NCBI GenBank assembly: GCA_031280645.1
Contig: JAITGL010000024.1
Coordinates: 1-23,205, forward strand
DNA length: 23,205 nt
Reading direction: 5' to 3'
Source of the DNA: Tannerellaceae bacterium
GTDB lineage: Bacteria; Bacteroidota; Bacteroidia; Bacteroidales; Tannerellaceae
Shown: positions 1-8,552 of the stretch, piece after piece
Layout: each line of letters begins with the position of its first letter
How positions within the stretch are numbered: the stretch's first letter is position 1
The notes under the pieces: generated by a model
What the model saw: the letters and a program-made list of their open reading frames with translations, nothing else
Databases searched by the model: none
What the model was told of the DNA's origin: nothing
Made by a program: the position numbers and the translations under genes

Positions 1-1
1 G

Positions 2-193
2 CGCCTTAACAGAAGAATCGGAGATATGGCGTTGATGAAACAAGAGGTGAAATTCTGGCAAAGAGACAGAAACAACAAAAACGCTAAAATTGAGTGGCGA
101 TTCACAAATGACAATGCCAAAATAAAGCTAAAGAAACTTTATCCGACAATATTATTAGATTTACGTGACACTAGGTGTAACACCAATGTATAG
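2..193 (+). CDS. IS630-family transposase, C-terminal fragment (cut by window start)
   Basis: An open frame runs in from the left edge and stops at TAG 191-193, giving 63 residues. It contains WQRDRNNKNAKIEW and then DNAKIKLKKLYP. This resembles the typical C-terminus of IS630-family DDE transposases, where an RNN...W.F...A..KLK.LYP pattern closes the protein. The catalytic part lies outside the window, so it is unknown whether the element is intact. The last dozen residues after LYPTI do not look conserved and may be read-through into the element end. The family call rests on motif recall only. Confidence 0.7.
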   Translation, partial: RLNRRIGDMALMKQEVKFWQRDRNNKNAKIEWRFTNDNAKIKLKKLYPTILLDLRDTRCNTNV

Positions 194-453
194 AGATGTA
201 TGACATTTCGTTTTTGCAGTCTCTGAATTGGTTTTGCCATTAAGTTATTGTTATTCAGATAGATATGTTTTTATATAAACATATTTTAACGCCATTTCGT
301 TTTGCTCTTTTGAAAGCTCTCAGGAATCTATTGACAATGCCCAAGATTTGCTTGGGAAATACAGAAAATTATTGGGAGATTCGGGATTCTTTTTCTAACC
401 ATACATGTTCAGTATGGAACAGAACAATCCGCTGCGTTTAGATTCCAATTCTC
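194..453. other. AT-rich intergenic stretch after the transposase end
   Basis: No gene is seen in these 260 bases. They contain two near-identical short direct repeats, CATTTCGTTTTTGC at about 204-217 and CATTTCGTTTTGC at about 293-305. An AT-only 8-bp inverted repeat lies at 263-270 and 277-284 (ATATGTTT / AAACATAT, 6-base loop). The right terminal inverted repeat of the insertion sequence should lie near here, but it cannot be identified without the left end. The interval is also the downstream region of the minus-strand receptor gene; no convincing intrinsic terminator is visible. Confidence 0.4.
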
Positions 454-2904
454 TTAAAATTCCACCAATATCCGCGCGCTAAGTTGCCTGCCCGTTAAAT
501 AATTAGGCACGGCGAAAGAGCGGGAATACGTATCGGTTATCCATAAGTAAGAACTGGCGTTTTGGATGCCGAGCAGGTTGAAAAGGTCAACTCCGAGCCA
601 GATGTTTTTGAGGTTGCGGAGGAAGCCGCGATCAATAATTGGGTCGCGACCACCGGCAAGTTGGTAGGCAAGGCCGATATCTACACGGCGATAGGGGGTG
701 GTGCGATAGTAGCCGTTTTCGTAGCCGATATAGGGGGGATTAACGGGGAGGCGACCGGATAACATGCCTCGGAGATTCATTGTAAGGCGTTTGTAACCGG
801 GGAAATAGTCGGAGAAATAAAGGGAAATGTTGTAGCCGGGATTATTGGGCAGCGGGAGGCCTTTCACGCCGCGGATTTCTTGCTCGGCTTTCATTAACGA
901 AAGGCTTAGCCAGGAATCTCTTCCGGGAACAAATTCTCCGAATAGCTTTAAATCTATGCCGGCGGCATAGCCCGACGCGCAGTTTTCTCCATAATAGTAA
1001 AGCTTAACATTATCTACCGTATATGGATTGAGGCGATCGAGGGATTTGTAATATGCCTCGGCCGATAGTTTAAAGTTACGGTCTATCATACGGAAAGCGT
1101 AGTCGCCGCCGATGATGAAGTGGATGGAGCGTTGCGATTGCAGGTTGGGGTTGAGTTCGAGCCTGCGGTTTCCGGCCTCATCGGTTGTCATGCGGCGGAG
1201 TTCTTTGTAAAATGGTGGCTGGTAATAGAGGCCGGAGGCAAGGCGCAAGGTAAGGTTTTGATTGAAGTTGGGAATGAAGCCGATAGAGGCGCGGGGGCTG
1301 ATGATAATCTCGCGATTGTATGTCCAATAACTGCCTCTAAGGCCTGCGGCAAATGTGAATATTCCTTGGCGCGAGCGGGTTTTAAAGACGTCTTGCAGAT
1401 ATCCGGAGAAACGGGTTCCACTTATTTCGTTGTCGGAATATAGGTTTGAGTAAACAAATGGCCCGTCTGGTTTATGCGGTTGCGAGTATCCGGCGGAATC
1501 GCGCATTTCCCATTCGCTTATACGGTCGGCAATGCGCTCCCACTGCGCGCTAAGGCCCCATCGGATAGCGTTGGGGCCGTAGCTTGTTAATCCGTAGTGG
1601 CCGATGTTTATTACGGCGGCGTGGAGGCAGTTGCGTGCGTGTTCGTGAAAATTTCCGAGTTCGAGGGGGGATTTTAGGGCGTCGCCGCTGTCATTGTCGT
1701 TGACTTCGCCAACGAAGTAAGATGCTGAAATGTCGTAGGTTTCGCTTTCCGTGCTGTTAAAAGCCGACGCTTGCAGTCCGAGTTCGATATTACCGGCGGG
1801 AGCATGCTTGAGGGTGAGGGCTCCGAACTGCGTTTGGAAGCGGTCGCTCTCCTGTCCGTCAAAGCTAACGTCGAACTTTTGCACATTAGATACGGTTCCG
1901 AACGATGTGGATCGCGATTGTGGAATGAAACGATAGGTATTCGAGGCGATATTCCCCAGAAAATTAAGTTCCCATTTGGGAGCGGGGATCCATGCCATGT
2001 AGGTTTGAAGATCAACAAATACCGGATCATATTCGGCCTTTGTTTCCAAGGTTCCGAGTAATAATCGTGCGGTTTTGAAGCGCAGCCCTGTTACATGTGT
2101 AAAGCTGCCCGATGATCCGCCAAGGTAGGCATTGGCTCCGAGTAATCCTATTGAAGCTGATCCTTCGGAGCCCTGCGGTTTTTTGTATGCAATGTCGAGC
2201 ACGGAACTCATCTTGTCGCCGTAGCGGGCTTCAAAGCCTCCGGCGGCAAACTTAACCTCCTCGGTAAGATCCGGATTAACGAAGCTGAGCCCTTCTTGCT
2301 CGCCCGAGCGTATCAGTAGGGGGCGGAATACTTCAAGCCCGTTAACGTATACAATATTCTCATCGTAACTACCTCCGCGCACAGAATATTGCGAGCTCAT
2401 TTCGTTCGACGAGGATACGCCGCCAAGCGTCACAACCAGGCTTTCGATACTTCCCCCGGCCGGATCCGCCAGCAGTCTTGCCTGTCCGGCCTGGAGACTC
2501 GACATCATATCGGTTTGCCGTCGCGAAGCGGTAACACCCACCTCTCTGAGGCTGAACGACAGCAAATTCATCTGTACATTGAGCCGCATGTCGGCGGTGA
2601 CAGAGGGTAAAATCCTTTCCACTTTATTATATCCGAGGCAAGAGAATAGCAGCTTAACGGAGTCGCCGGGCGCAACCGTTATGGAATAGAAGCCTTTCTC
2701 GTTGGTCATCGTTCCGTTAACGGTGTTCTTAATCTGCACGATTGCAAGCTCTATCGGATTGCCGTCGGCATCGCGAACATAGCCCGAAACATGAAAACGC
2801 CCCGCCTGCCCTAATGCGGGAACGGCGAGGTGGATAACGGCAAGGAGGGCGAGGCATTTTATAATAATTCCGGGTAACTTCCTGGGATGTCTGCTATAAT
2901 TCAT
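454..2904 (-). CDS. TonB-dependent outer-membrane receptor with N-terminal carboxypeptidase-regulatory-like domain
   Basis: The 816-residue protein has a basic N-terminus and a hydrophobic signal segment (about 10-32) ending near ALGQ. A CarboxypepD_reg-like beta-sandwich follows (about 37-115, VSGYVRDADGNPIELAIVQI), then a plug domain (about 120-240) with SVRGGSYDENIVYVNG, typical of TonB-dependent receptors. The remainder is beta-barrel-like and the chain ends in F (ILVEF), as outer-membrane barrels often do. Such receptors import a ligand across the outer membrane using TonB/ExbBD energy. The ligand cannot be read from the sequence. The protein is shorter than a typical SusC and no SusD gene is adjacent, so a non-glycan substrate (metal chelate, cofactor, peptide) is as likely as a sugar. 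The gene is divergent from serS. The ATG lies about 25 bases after a TACATTTG element. Confidence 0.9.
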   Translation of the reverse strand: MNYSRHPRKLPGIIIKCLALLAVIHLAVPALGQAGRFHVSGYVRDADGNPIELAIVQIKNTVNGTMTNEKGFYSITVAPGDSVKLLFSCLGYNKVERILPSVTADMRLNVQMNLLSFSLREVGVTASRRQTDMMSSLQAGQARLLADPAGGSIESLVVTLGGVSSSNEMSSQYSVRGGSYDENIVYVNGLEVFRPLLIRSGEQEGLSFVNPDLTEEVKFAAGGFEARYGDKMSSVLDIAYKKPQGSEGSASIGLLGANAYLGGSSGSFTHVTGLRFKTARLLLGTLETKAEYDPVFVDLQTYMAWIPAPKWELNFLGNIASNTYRFIPQSRSTSFGTVSNVQKFDVSFDGQESDRFQTQFGALTLKHAPAGNIELGLQASAFNSTESETYDISASYFVGEVNDNDSGDALKSPLELGNFHEHARNCLHAAVINIGHYGLTSYGPNAIRWGLSAQWERIADRISEWEMRDSAGYSQPHKPDGPFVYSNLYSDNEISGTRFSGYLQDVFKTRSRQGIFTFAAGLRGSYWTYNREIIISPRASIGFIPNFNQNLTLRLASGLYYQPPFYKELRRMTTDEAGNRRLELNPNLQSQRSIHFIIGGDYAFRMIDRNFKLSAEAYYKSLDRLNPYTVDNVKLYYYGENCASGYAAGIDLKLFGEFVPGRDSWLSLSLMKAEQEIRGVKGLPLPNNPGYNISLYFSDYFPGYKRLTMNLRGMLSGRLPVNPPYIGYENGYYRTTPYRRVDIGLAYQLAGGRDPIIDRGFLRNLKNIWLGVDLFNLLGIQNASSYLWITDTYSRSFAVPNYLTGRQLSARILVEF

Positions 2905-2929
2905 TTTGTTCCGATAATTGTGTGATGTG

Positions 2930-2937
2930 CAAATGTA
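2930..2937 (-). promoter_or_regulatory. Bacteroidota -7 promoter element (TACATTTG) for the TonB-dependent receptor
   Basis: On the minus strand TACATTTG matches the Bacteroidota sigma-ABfr -7 consensus TAnnTTTG exactly and lies 25 bases upstream of the receptor ATG. No clear TTTG -33 box is present at the usual distance, so the assignment rests on the -7 box and its position. Confidence 0.5.
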
Positions 2938-3116
2938 CTGAAATTTCTATTCGATGCCCGGTAGGCGGATGGGCTTGCAATTGCTGCCGGAGCGTTGCGA
3001 GCGGCAGTATGGATGTTCAGGCATGCTTTTGCAGCATTGCGATGCTTAAAAATCTCCCGTAAGATACTTCCGTACCGCATGGCCGGCGTTGAAGAGAAAA
3101 AATGAAATTAATCATG

Positions 3117-3124
3117 TACCTTTG
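3117..3124 (+). promoter_or_regulatory. Bacteroidota -7 promoter element (TACCTTTG) for serS
   Basis: TACCTTTG matches TAnnTTTG exactly and sits 29 bases before the serS ATG. The nearest upstream TTG (3089-3091) is about 25 bases away, longer than the usual 19-21, so the -33 box is uncertain. The 2905-3153 interval holds this site and the divergent receptor promoter; no gene is seen in it. Confidence 0.5.
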
Positions 3125-3153
3125 CCGCATTTCCAAAAAATCCCAAAGAAACA

Positions 3154-4434
3154 ATGTTGACTGTAAAAACAATTTCTGAGAATCGTGAAGATGTAATCCG
3201 CCGGTTAGCAAAGAAGTGCTACGACGCGGGAGGTAAAATTGATGAACTTCTCCGTCATGACGACATGAGACGTTTTTATCAACAGCGGGAAGAAGAAAAC
3301 CGTAATGCCCTTAAGGGGTTTTCCGAACAACTTCGCCGAGCTATGAAGTCCGAACAAAACGATGAGGCCGAACGAATACGCGAAGAGATTTCAGCCGCTA
3401 AAAAGAAGATTGAGCAAAGCGAGACTATCCGCTTGTCAAGTGAAGCCACCATTCGCGAAATCCTTGAACAGATACCCAACCTGCCGCACCATTCGGCGCC
3501 CGAAGGTAACGGGCCTGAGCAAAACGTTAAGGAACGCGAGGGTGGAGAAATTCCTATCCTTTCGGACGATGCCGCTTTGCCTCATTGGGAGCTTGCAGCC
3601 TTGTACGACTTGATAGACTTCGAGCTTGGCGTGAAAATAACCGGCGCCGGATTTCCGGTATATAAAGGCATGGGCGCAAAGCTCCAAAGGGCTTTGGTTT
3701 CATTCTTCCTCGACAGCGCTATCGCCGCAGGGTATACGGAGGTGCAGCCGCCTTTGGTGGTGAATGCCGCCTCGGCTTATGCCACCGGCAACTTACCTGA
3801 CAAGGAGGGGCAAATGTATCACGCAACGGTTGACGATCTTTATCTGATTCCAACGGCCGAAATTCCAGTAACGAATATCTATCGCGACGTTATTTTCAAC
3901 GAGCATGAGCTTCCTAAGCTTACCGTGGCTTACTCGGCTTGCTTCCGGCGCGAGGCGGGTTCGTACGGTAAGGATGTGAGAGGGTTGAACAGGCTTCATC
4001 AGTTTGATAAGGTTGAGATTGTGTGCATAGACATTCCCGACCGCTCGTACATGCGTCTCTACGATATGGCAGACCATGTGCAAACGTTGCTTGAGAAGCT
4101 CGAATTGCCTTGGAGAATGCTGCGCCTTTGCGGAGGCGACATGAGCTTTACTTCGGCCCTTACGTTTGATTTTGAGGTATTCTCCGCCGCCCAGGGGCGA
4201 TGGCTTGAGGTTAGTTCGGTTTCAAATTTTGAGAGCTACCAGGCCAACCGGCTTAAGTGCCGCTATCGCGACGTTTCCCGTAAAAATCAACTCTGCCATA
4301 CTCTTAACGGTAGCGCTTTGGCTTTGCCGCGCATTGTGGCGGCTCTGCTGGAGAATAATCAAACTAAAAAAGGTATTAGGATTCCTCCGGCCCTGGTTCC
4401 TTACACCGGATTCGATATTATTGCTTCTCGCTAA
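3154..4434 (+). CDS. serS: Seryl-tRNA synthetase (serine--tRNA ligase)
   Basis: The 426-residue protein is the usual length for a bacterial class II SerRS, which charges tRNA-Ser with serine in the cytoplasm. Residues 1-110 are rich in charged residues and predicted to form the long antiparallel coiled-coil arm that grips the tRNA-Ser variable arm. Class II motif 1 lies at about 195-206 (VQPPLVVNAAS). The serine-binding TAE loop is at 234-236. Motif 2 is at about 264-285 (FRREAGSYGKDVRGLNR). Motif 3 is at about 385-411 (NGSALALPRIVAALLEN, then GIRIPP). All key elements are present and the gene looks intact. It starts an apparent two-gene unit with the M16 protease. Confidence 0.97.
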   Translation: MLTVKTISENREDVIRRLAKKCYDAGGKIDELLRHDDMRRFYQQREEENRNALKGFSEQLRRAMKSEQNDEAERIREEISAAKKKIEQSETIRLSSEATIREILEQIPNLPHHSAPEGNGPEQNVKEREGGEIPILSDDAALPHWELAALYDLIDFELGVKITGAGFPVYKGMGAKLQRALVSFFLDSAIAAGYTEVQPPLVVNAASAYATGNLPDKEGQMYHATVDDLYLIPTAEIPVTNIYRDVIFNEHELPKLTVAYSACFRREAGSYGKDVRGLNRLHQFDKVEIVCIDIPDRSYMRLYDMADHVQTLLEKLELPWRMLRLCGGDMSFTSALTFDFEVFSAAQGRWLEVSSVSNFESYQANRLKCRYRDVSRKNQLCHTLNGSALALPRIVAALLENNQTKKGIRIPPALVPYTGFDIIASR

Positions 4435-4446
4435 GGTATTTTCCGT

Positions 4447-7326
4447 ATGAATAGATTATTGACGGTTGCATTGCTTTCGTGCGGCAACACTATGTCCGGG
4501 CAGGCGGCCGGGCCGGTTAGAGTATGGTCGCATACTTTGAGCAACGGCATGACGGTTTGGATGAACGAGGATCACAGCCAGCCCAAGGTATTCGGAGCGG
4601 TGGTTGTAAGGGCCGGAGCCAAGGATTCGCCAAACACCGGTATCGCTCATTACTTTGAACATATAATGTTTAAGGGAACGGATAAGATTGGTTCCATTGA
4701 TTTTGAAGCGGAGAAGGTATTCCTCGATTCCATATCCGAAAAGTATGACAAGCTGGCCGCAACTTCAGGAGCTAAGGCCAGGAACATGATCCAAAGGGAG
4801 ATCAACGACCTTAGCGTAAGGGCCGCCGATTTTGTTATCCCAAACGAATTTAGCAGGCTGATATCGCGGTATGGAGGATCCGGACTGAATGCCAGTACCT
4901 CGTACGATTATACGGTTTATTACAATACATTCGCCCCGCAATATATAACCCATTGGGCCGAACTGAACAGCGAGCGGCTTATTAATCCTGTGTTCAGGAT
5001 GTTCCAAACAGAGCTTGAAACGGTTTATGAGGAGAAGAACATGTATAGCGACGCAGTAGGGCGGGACGCGGTAGATAGTCTTTTAGCGCGCTTTTTCCAT
5101 CCTCATCCTTATGCTTATCCGATTATCGGAAGCTCCGATAATCTTAAGAATCCGCGCCTCTCGGAAATGCGAACCTTCTTCGAGCAATATTACGTTGCCT
5201 CGAACATGGGTATAATCCTTTGCGGCGATTTCGACCCGTCATCTACATTACCCATCCTCGAAGCAGCCTTCTCGCGAGTACGCCAAGGCAAGCCTCCCGT
5301 AAGACCTGCCGAGCCTATACCTCCCTTTAGCGGCGAAGAACGATTCCGGATCCGCTTCCCGGTGCCGATTGTAGCCGGCGCCGGATACGCTTTTAGGGGA
5401 GTGCCGGCCAATCATCCCGACCAGGCGGCACTTAATATTGTTACCGGATTGTTGAACAACAGCAACGGAACCGGCTTTTTCGACAAGCTCATGGTTAACC
5501 GCAAGCTCATGGCCGCCATGACAATGAACGAGAGCTTTAACGACGCCGGTATCATAGCCCTGATAGCCATACCGCGCTTGGTATTCCAATCGGTTGATAA
5601 TGCCGTGGCGTTAATCCGCCGGGAGCTTGAAAGAGTAAAGGATGGAGAGTTCAGCAACGAAATATTCAATAGCCTTAAGCTGGAACAAAAGCGCAAATAT
5701 GCTTCGAGGCTTGAAGATATCAATTCAAAGTCGGAGATGATGATAGCCCTCTTCTCGCAGGGAAAATCATGGGATAGCCACCTGAAAGACATTGAACGTA
5801 TCGACGAACTTACGAAAGATGACATAATGGAAGTGGCCCGCAAATATTTCAGCGACGATTATCTGTATGTAACGAAGAAAACCGGCAAGTATCCAAAAGA
5901 CAATCTGCCCAAGCCCAACTTCCGCCCCGTTGTTCCCCGACACTCCGAAGCAATCTCCGAGTATGCCCGCAGCCTCGAAGCCTTGCCGGTTAGCAAAGCC
6001 CAACCCCGTTTCCTCGACTTCAATAAAGACGTCCGGATCATAACGCTTGCACCACTCGCCCGGCTCTACGCTTCGTCAAACCCCGTAAACGACATATTCA
6101 GCCTCGATATATCCTATGGGATAGGACGGATTGAACAGCCTGCGCTCGTACAGCTAACAAGCTATCTCCCCCTACTCGGAGCCGACAAGCTAACGTTCGA
6201 CGAGTTTCGCGGACGACTTCAAACCCTCGGCAGCACCCTCTCCTTCTCGGCCGACAACCATCGCTTTGTAGTGCGCATCAGCGGATTCGACGCCAACTTC
6301 GACGAAACAGTATCCCTCGTTTCATACTTCCTGCAAAACGTCCGACCGGAAGATAGGAAAATGAAACAGTTGATTGATGAAGAAAAGGTAGCAAAGAAAA
6401 CTTTCCTGAAGTCGACCGAAAGCATGGCGCAAGCCCTGCTTGAGAAGATTCGCTACGGCGAAAAATCATCCTACCTCAATAAGCTATCACTGCAAGATAT
6501 CGCCAAGATGAAAGGCGGCGACCTCGTAGCCATACTGCGCTCGGTTCTCGCCGTCTCGTGCGACATATACTATTGCGGCACACTACCCGCCGACGTTGTG
6601 GCTCGGTCAACCACCGACTGCCTCAAGCTCGACGAGATAGCAAAGCCCGCCAACTCACCCTTCTACCGTTCGCTATCCGACTACGATTCGCCCACAGTAT
6701 ACTTTTGCGACGCCCCCGACGCATCGCAAAGCATAATATACGGATACGTGAAAGGCAATCCTCCGCGGAATGAAGCTTCGCGGCATGCCTCTCAGTTATT
6801 TTCGGGATACTTTGGCGGAGATATGTCGTCGATAATGTTTCAGGAGATACGCGAATTTCGATCGTTTGCTTACATCGCTCAAGCCCGATACTCCGAGCTA
6901 CCGATGAACTTCGGCGACAAGCCCGGATCGTTCACCGCAATGCTGTCAACCCAAAGCGACAAAACCCTCGACGCCCTGCAAGCCCTCGACAGCCTCCTGG
7001 CCGATATGCCCGTCAAGCCCGAAAGATTACCCGCCGTCAAGCAATCGCTAATCAACCGGATAAGCTCCGACTATCCCAGCTTCCGGCGCATCCCCGGCAG
7101 AGTAGCCTCAATGATAAACGAAGGTTACTCATCCGACCGCAACATGCGACTTATGGAACACCTCCCCAAAATGACGATGAACGACATCGTAAGCTTCTAC
7201 GAAGAACACATCAAGGGCCGCCCAATTGTGTATATGATTGTGGGCAGCTCCAAAAAGGTCGACTTACAGCAGCTTGCGGCCTTTGGGCAAGTGATAAGAG
7301 TGAAAAAAGAAGATATTTATCATTAA
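4447..7326 (+). CDS. M16 family zinc metalloprotease (insulinase/pitrilysin-like), two-lobe form
   Basis: The 959-residue protein carries the inverted zinc motif HxxEH at H68-E71-H72 (HYFEH), with a downstream Glu cluster (E189-E196, ELETVYEE) that should supply the third zinc ligand. About 40 residues appear to be inserted between these parts compared with pitrilysin spacing. A second M16-type half (about 520-959) lacks HxxEH, as expected for the inactive lobe that closes the peptide chamber. These enzymes degrade small peptides. The N-terminus has a short hydrophobic stretch followed by LLSC, so it may be exported, possibly as a lipoprotein, but the lipobox is imperfect and the location is uncertain. 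Only 12 bases separate it from serS, so co-transcription is likely. Its end converges with the broken methyltransferase gene. Confidence 0.9.
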   Translation: MNRLLTVALLSCGNTMSGQAAGPVRVWSHTLSNGMTVWMNEDHSQPKVFGAVVVRAGAKDSPNTGIAHYFEHIMFKGTDKIGSIDFEAEKVFLDSISEKYDKLAATSGAKARNMIQREINDLSVRAADFVIPNEFSRLISRYGGSGLNASTSYDYTVYYNTFAPQYITHWAELNSERLINPVFRMFQTELETVYEEKNMYSDAVGRDAVDSLLARFFHPHPYAYPIIGSSDNLKNPRLSEMRTFFEQYYVASNMGIILCGDFDPSSTLPILEAAFSRVRQGKPPVRPAEPIPPFSGEERFRIRFPVPIVAGAGYAFRGVPANHPDQAALNIVTGLLNNSNGTGFFDKLMVNRKLMAAMTMNESFNDAGIIALIAIPRLVFQSVDNAVALIRRELERVKDGEFSNEIFNSLKLEQKRKYASRLEDINSKSEMMIALFSQGKSWDSHLKDIERIDELTKDDIMEVARKYFSDDYLYVTKKTGKYPKDNLPKPNFRPVVPRHSEAISEYARSLEALPVSKAQPRFLDFNKDVRIITLAPLARLYASSNPVNDIFSLDISYGIGRIEQPALVQLTSYLPLLGADKLTFDEFRGRLQTLGSTLSFSADNHRFVVRISGFDANFDETVSLVSYFLQNVRPEDRKMKQLIDEEKVAKKTFLKSTESMAQALLEKIRYGEKSSYLNKLSLQDIAKMKGGDLVAILRSVLAVSCDIYYCGTLPADVVARSTTDCLKLDEIAKPANSPFYRSLSDYDSPTVYFCDAPDASQSIIYGYVKGNPPRNEASRHASQLFSGYFGGDMSSIMFQEIREFRSFAYIAQARYSELPMNFGDKPGSFTAMLSTQSDKTLDALQALDSLLADMPVKPERLPAVKQSLINRISSDYPSFRRIPGRVASMINEGYSSDRNMRLMEHLPKMTMNDIVSFYEEHIKGRPIVYMIVGSSKKVDLQQLAAFGQVIRVKKEDIYH

Positions 7327-7376
7327 TAGCTTTGGCCTTTCGGGAGAAGGAAGATCTTGGGATTAGGTTAGGGAAG

Positions 7377-7820
7377 CTAATGCGGAGAACGCTCGATAGT
7401 CCCGTTTACTTTCAACTTTATGGTTTCGATGCTCTCAAGGCCGTCGTTGTCGACTGCTTTGACGGCGACGTGGTGATAGCCGGCTTTGAGTTTGCGCTGC
7501 TGCGTGCCTTCTTTATCAATAATAACCGTGGCGCGAAATCCTTTTTCGGCATTGTAATCAAAGTCCCATGAGTAAAATTCTATACCGGCGGCGCTTTCGC
7601 CTTTGGCGGTAAATTCAATTTCCCAGACTTCTTTTTCAGTACATTCCGATTTGGTGATTGCTACCGTTAGCTTCGGCTTCTTTGCTATCGGCACAATTTT
7701 GTCTACCGTAACCAACTCTATATGCAGGTTTTCCTCTAACCGCAATCGCGCTGCTTCCTGCACTGCTCCCTTGCCGAACGAAAAGGCAATGATATAGCCG
7801 ACCGGCTTTTTTTCTGTCAC
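7377..7820 (-). pseudogene. C-terminal fragment of a fused restriction-modification protein: end of Mrr-like nuclease plus PKD/Ig-like domain
   Basis: This 147-codon stretch, opening with GTG at 7818-7820, is in the same frame as the methyltransferase-nuclease fragment upstream and separated from it only by TAG 7848-7850. Reading through the stop gives a continuous sequence (SAK-stop-YDKSLFEKN). Residues 1-50 (PVGYIIAFSFGKGAVQEAARL) look like the closing strands and helix of an Mrr-like nuclease domain. Residues about 55-140 resemble a PKD/Ig-like beta-sandwich, with FYSWDFDYN, AGYHHVAVKAVDNDGLES and ETIKLKVNG. PKD folds are usually extracellular, so one on a cytoplasmic restriction protein is unusual. 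The fragment alone is unlikely to be functional. It could instead be read as a small hypothetical gene, but frame continuity argues against that. Confidence 0.7.
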
Positions 7821-7847
7821 ATTTTTTTCAAACAGACTTTTATCATA

Positions 7848-8552
7848 CTACTTTGCCGATACGGAAAATTTCTTGATGATATTCACTCCTATATTCTCCG
7901 AACGCTTCACCTGTATTGGCACTCCGTCTGAATGTTTGCCGTCAATACCTCTGTCGCCGCCTTTTTTGTTTTGAGGTGTTCCGCCAAATTGGCTGATGAT
8001 CCATGCTTCAAACTCAAACGCATCCTTATCGCGGAGCATGTCGTAATCGTATTTATGCAATTGCACGGTAAAGGGTGCGGAGAATAAATCGCGCTGCCTG
8101 TCGAGCCGCAATTCCGTCACCTTAACGGCCTGCACCGACTGATCAATGCCTATCCAACGGCGATTCATCCTGTCGGCTACGGCAACTGTTGTGCCTCCGC
8201 CTACGAAGGGATCGAGAATGATGTCGCCTTCGTTGCTGACCATGATGATAATGCGTTTCAATAGCTTTTCGGGTTTCTGGGTGGGATAGCCGATAAATTC
8301 CGGAGAGCCGGAATACAAACGGTTGATATCGTTCCAAAAATTATATATGGGGTTGCCTTTATCGTTTTCGGGACGAAGCTTGCGGAAGGGTTTTCCGTTA
8401 GACGACCAGCCCAAGTCGCCATTGCTATCCAATGCCGTTAATTTCTCTTTCGTCATGCGCCAGCCGTATATTTCGGGAATAAAGCCTTTATACTCATACA
8501 CCAAATTCGGACGTGCTCCCATTGATGCGCCGCGAACTACCGGCCCGGGCAA
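7848..8552 (-). pseudogene. Middle fragment: DNA methyltransferase motif I/X half plus Mrr-like PD-(D/E)XK nuclease
   Basis: Counting from the TTG at 8550-8552, residues 16-60 (NLVYEYKGF, GWRMTKEKL) match the linker of type II/III-like beta-class methyltransferases. YPTQKPEKLLKRI (89-101) is the region before the SAM site and DPFVGGGTT (114-122) is the SAM-binding motif I. The order, DPPF first and FxGxG later, defines the beta class (N6-adenine or N4-cytosine). From about residue 178 an Mrr-like endonuclease begins: FEAWIISQFGGTPQNKKGG, then GIDG (D204) and QVK (Q214-K216), the D...QxK catalytic core. The frame stops at TAG 7848-7850 in mid domain. At its 5' end it overlaps the preceding fragment in another frame, so it lacks its own credible start. 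Confidence 0.85.
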
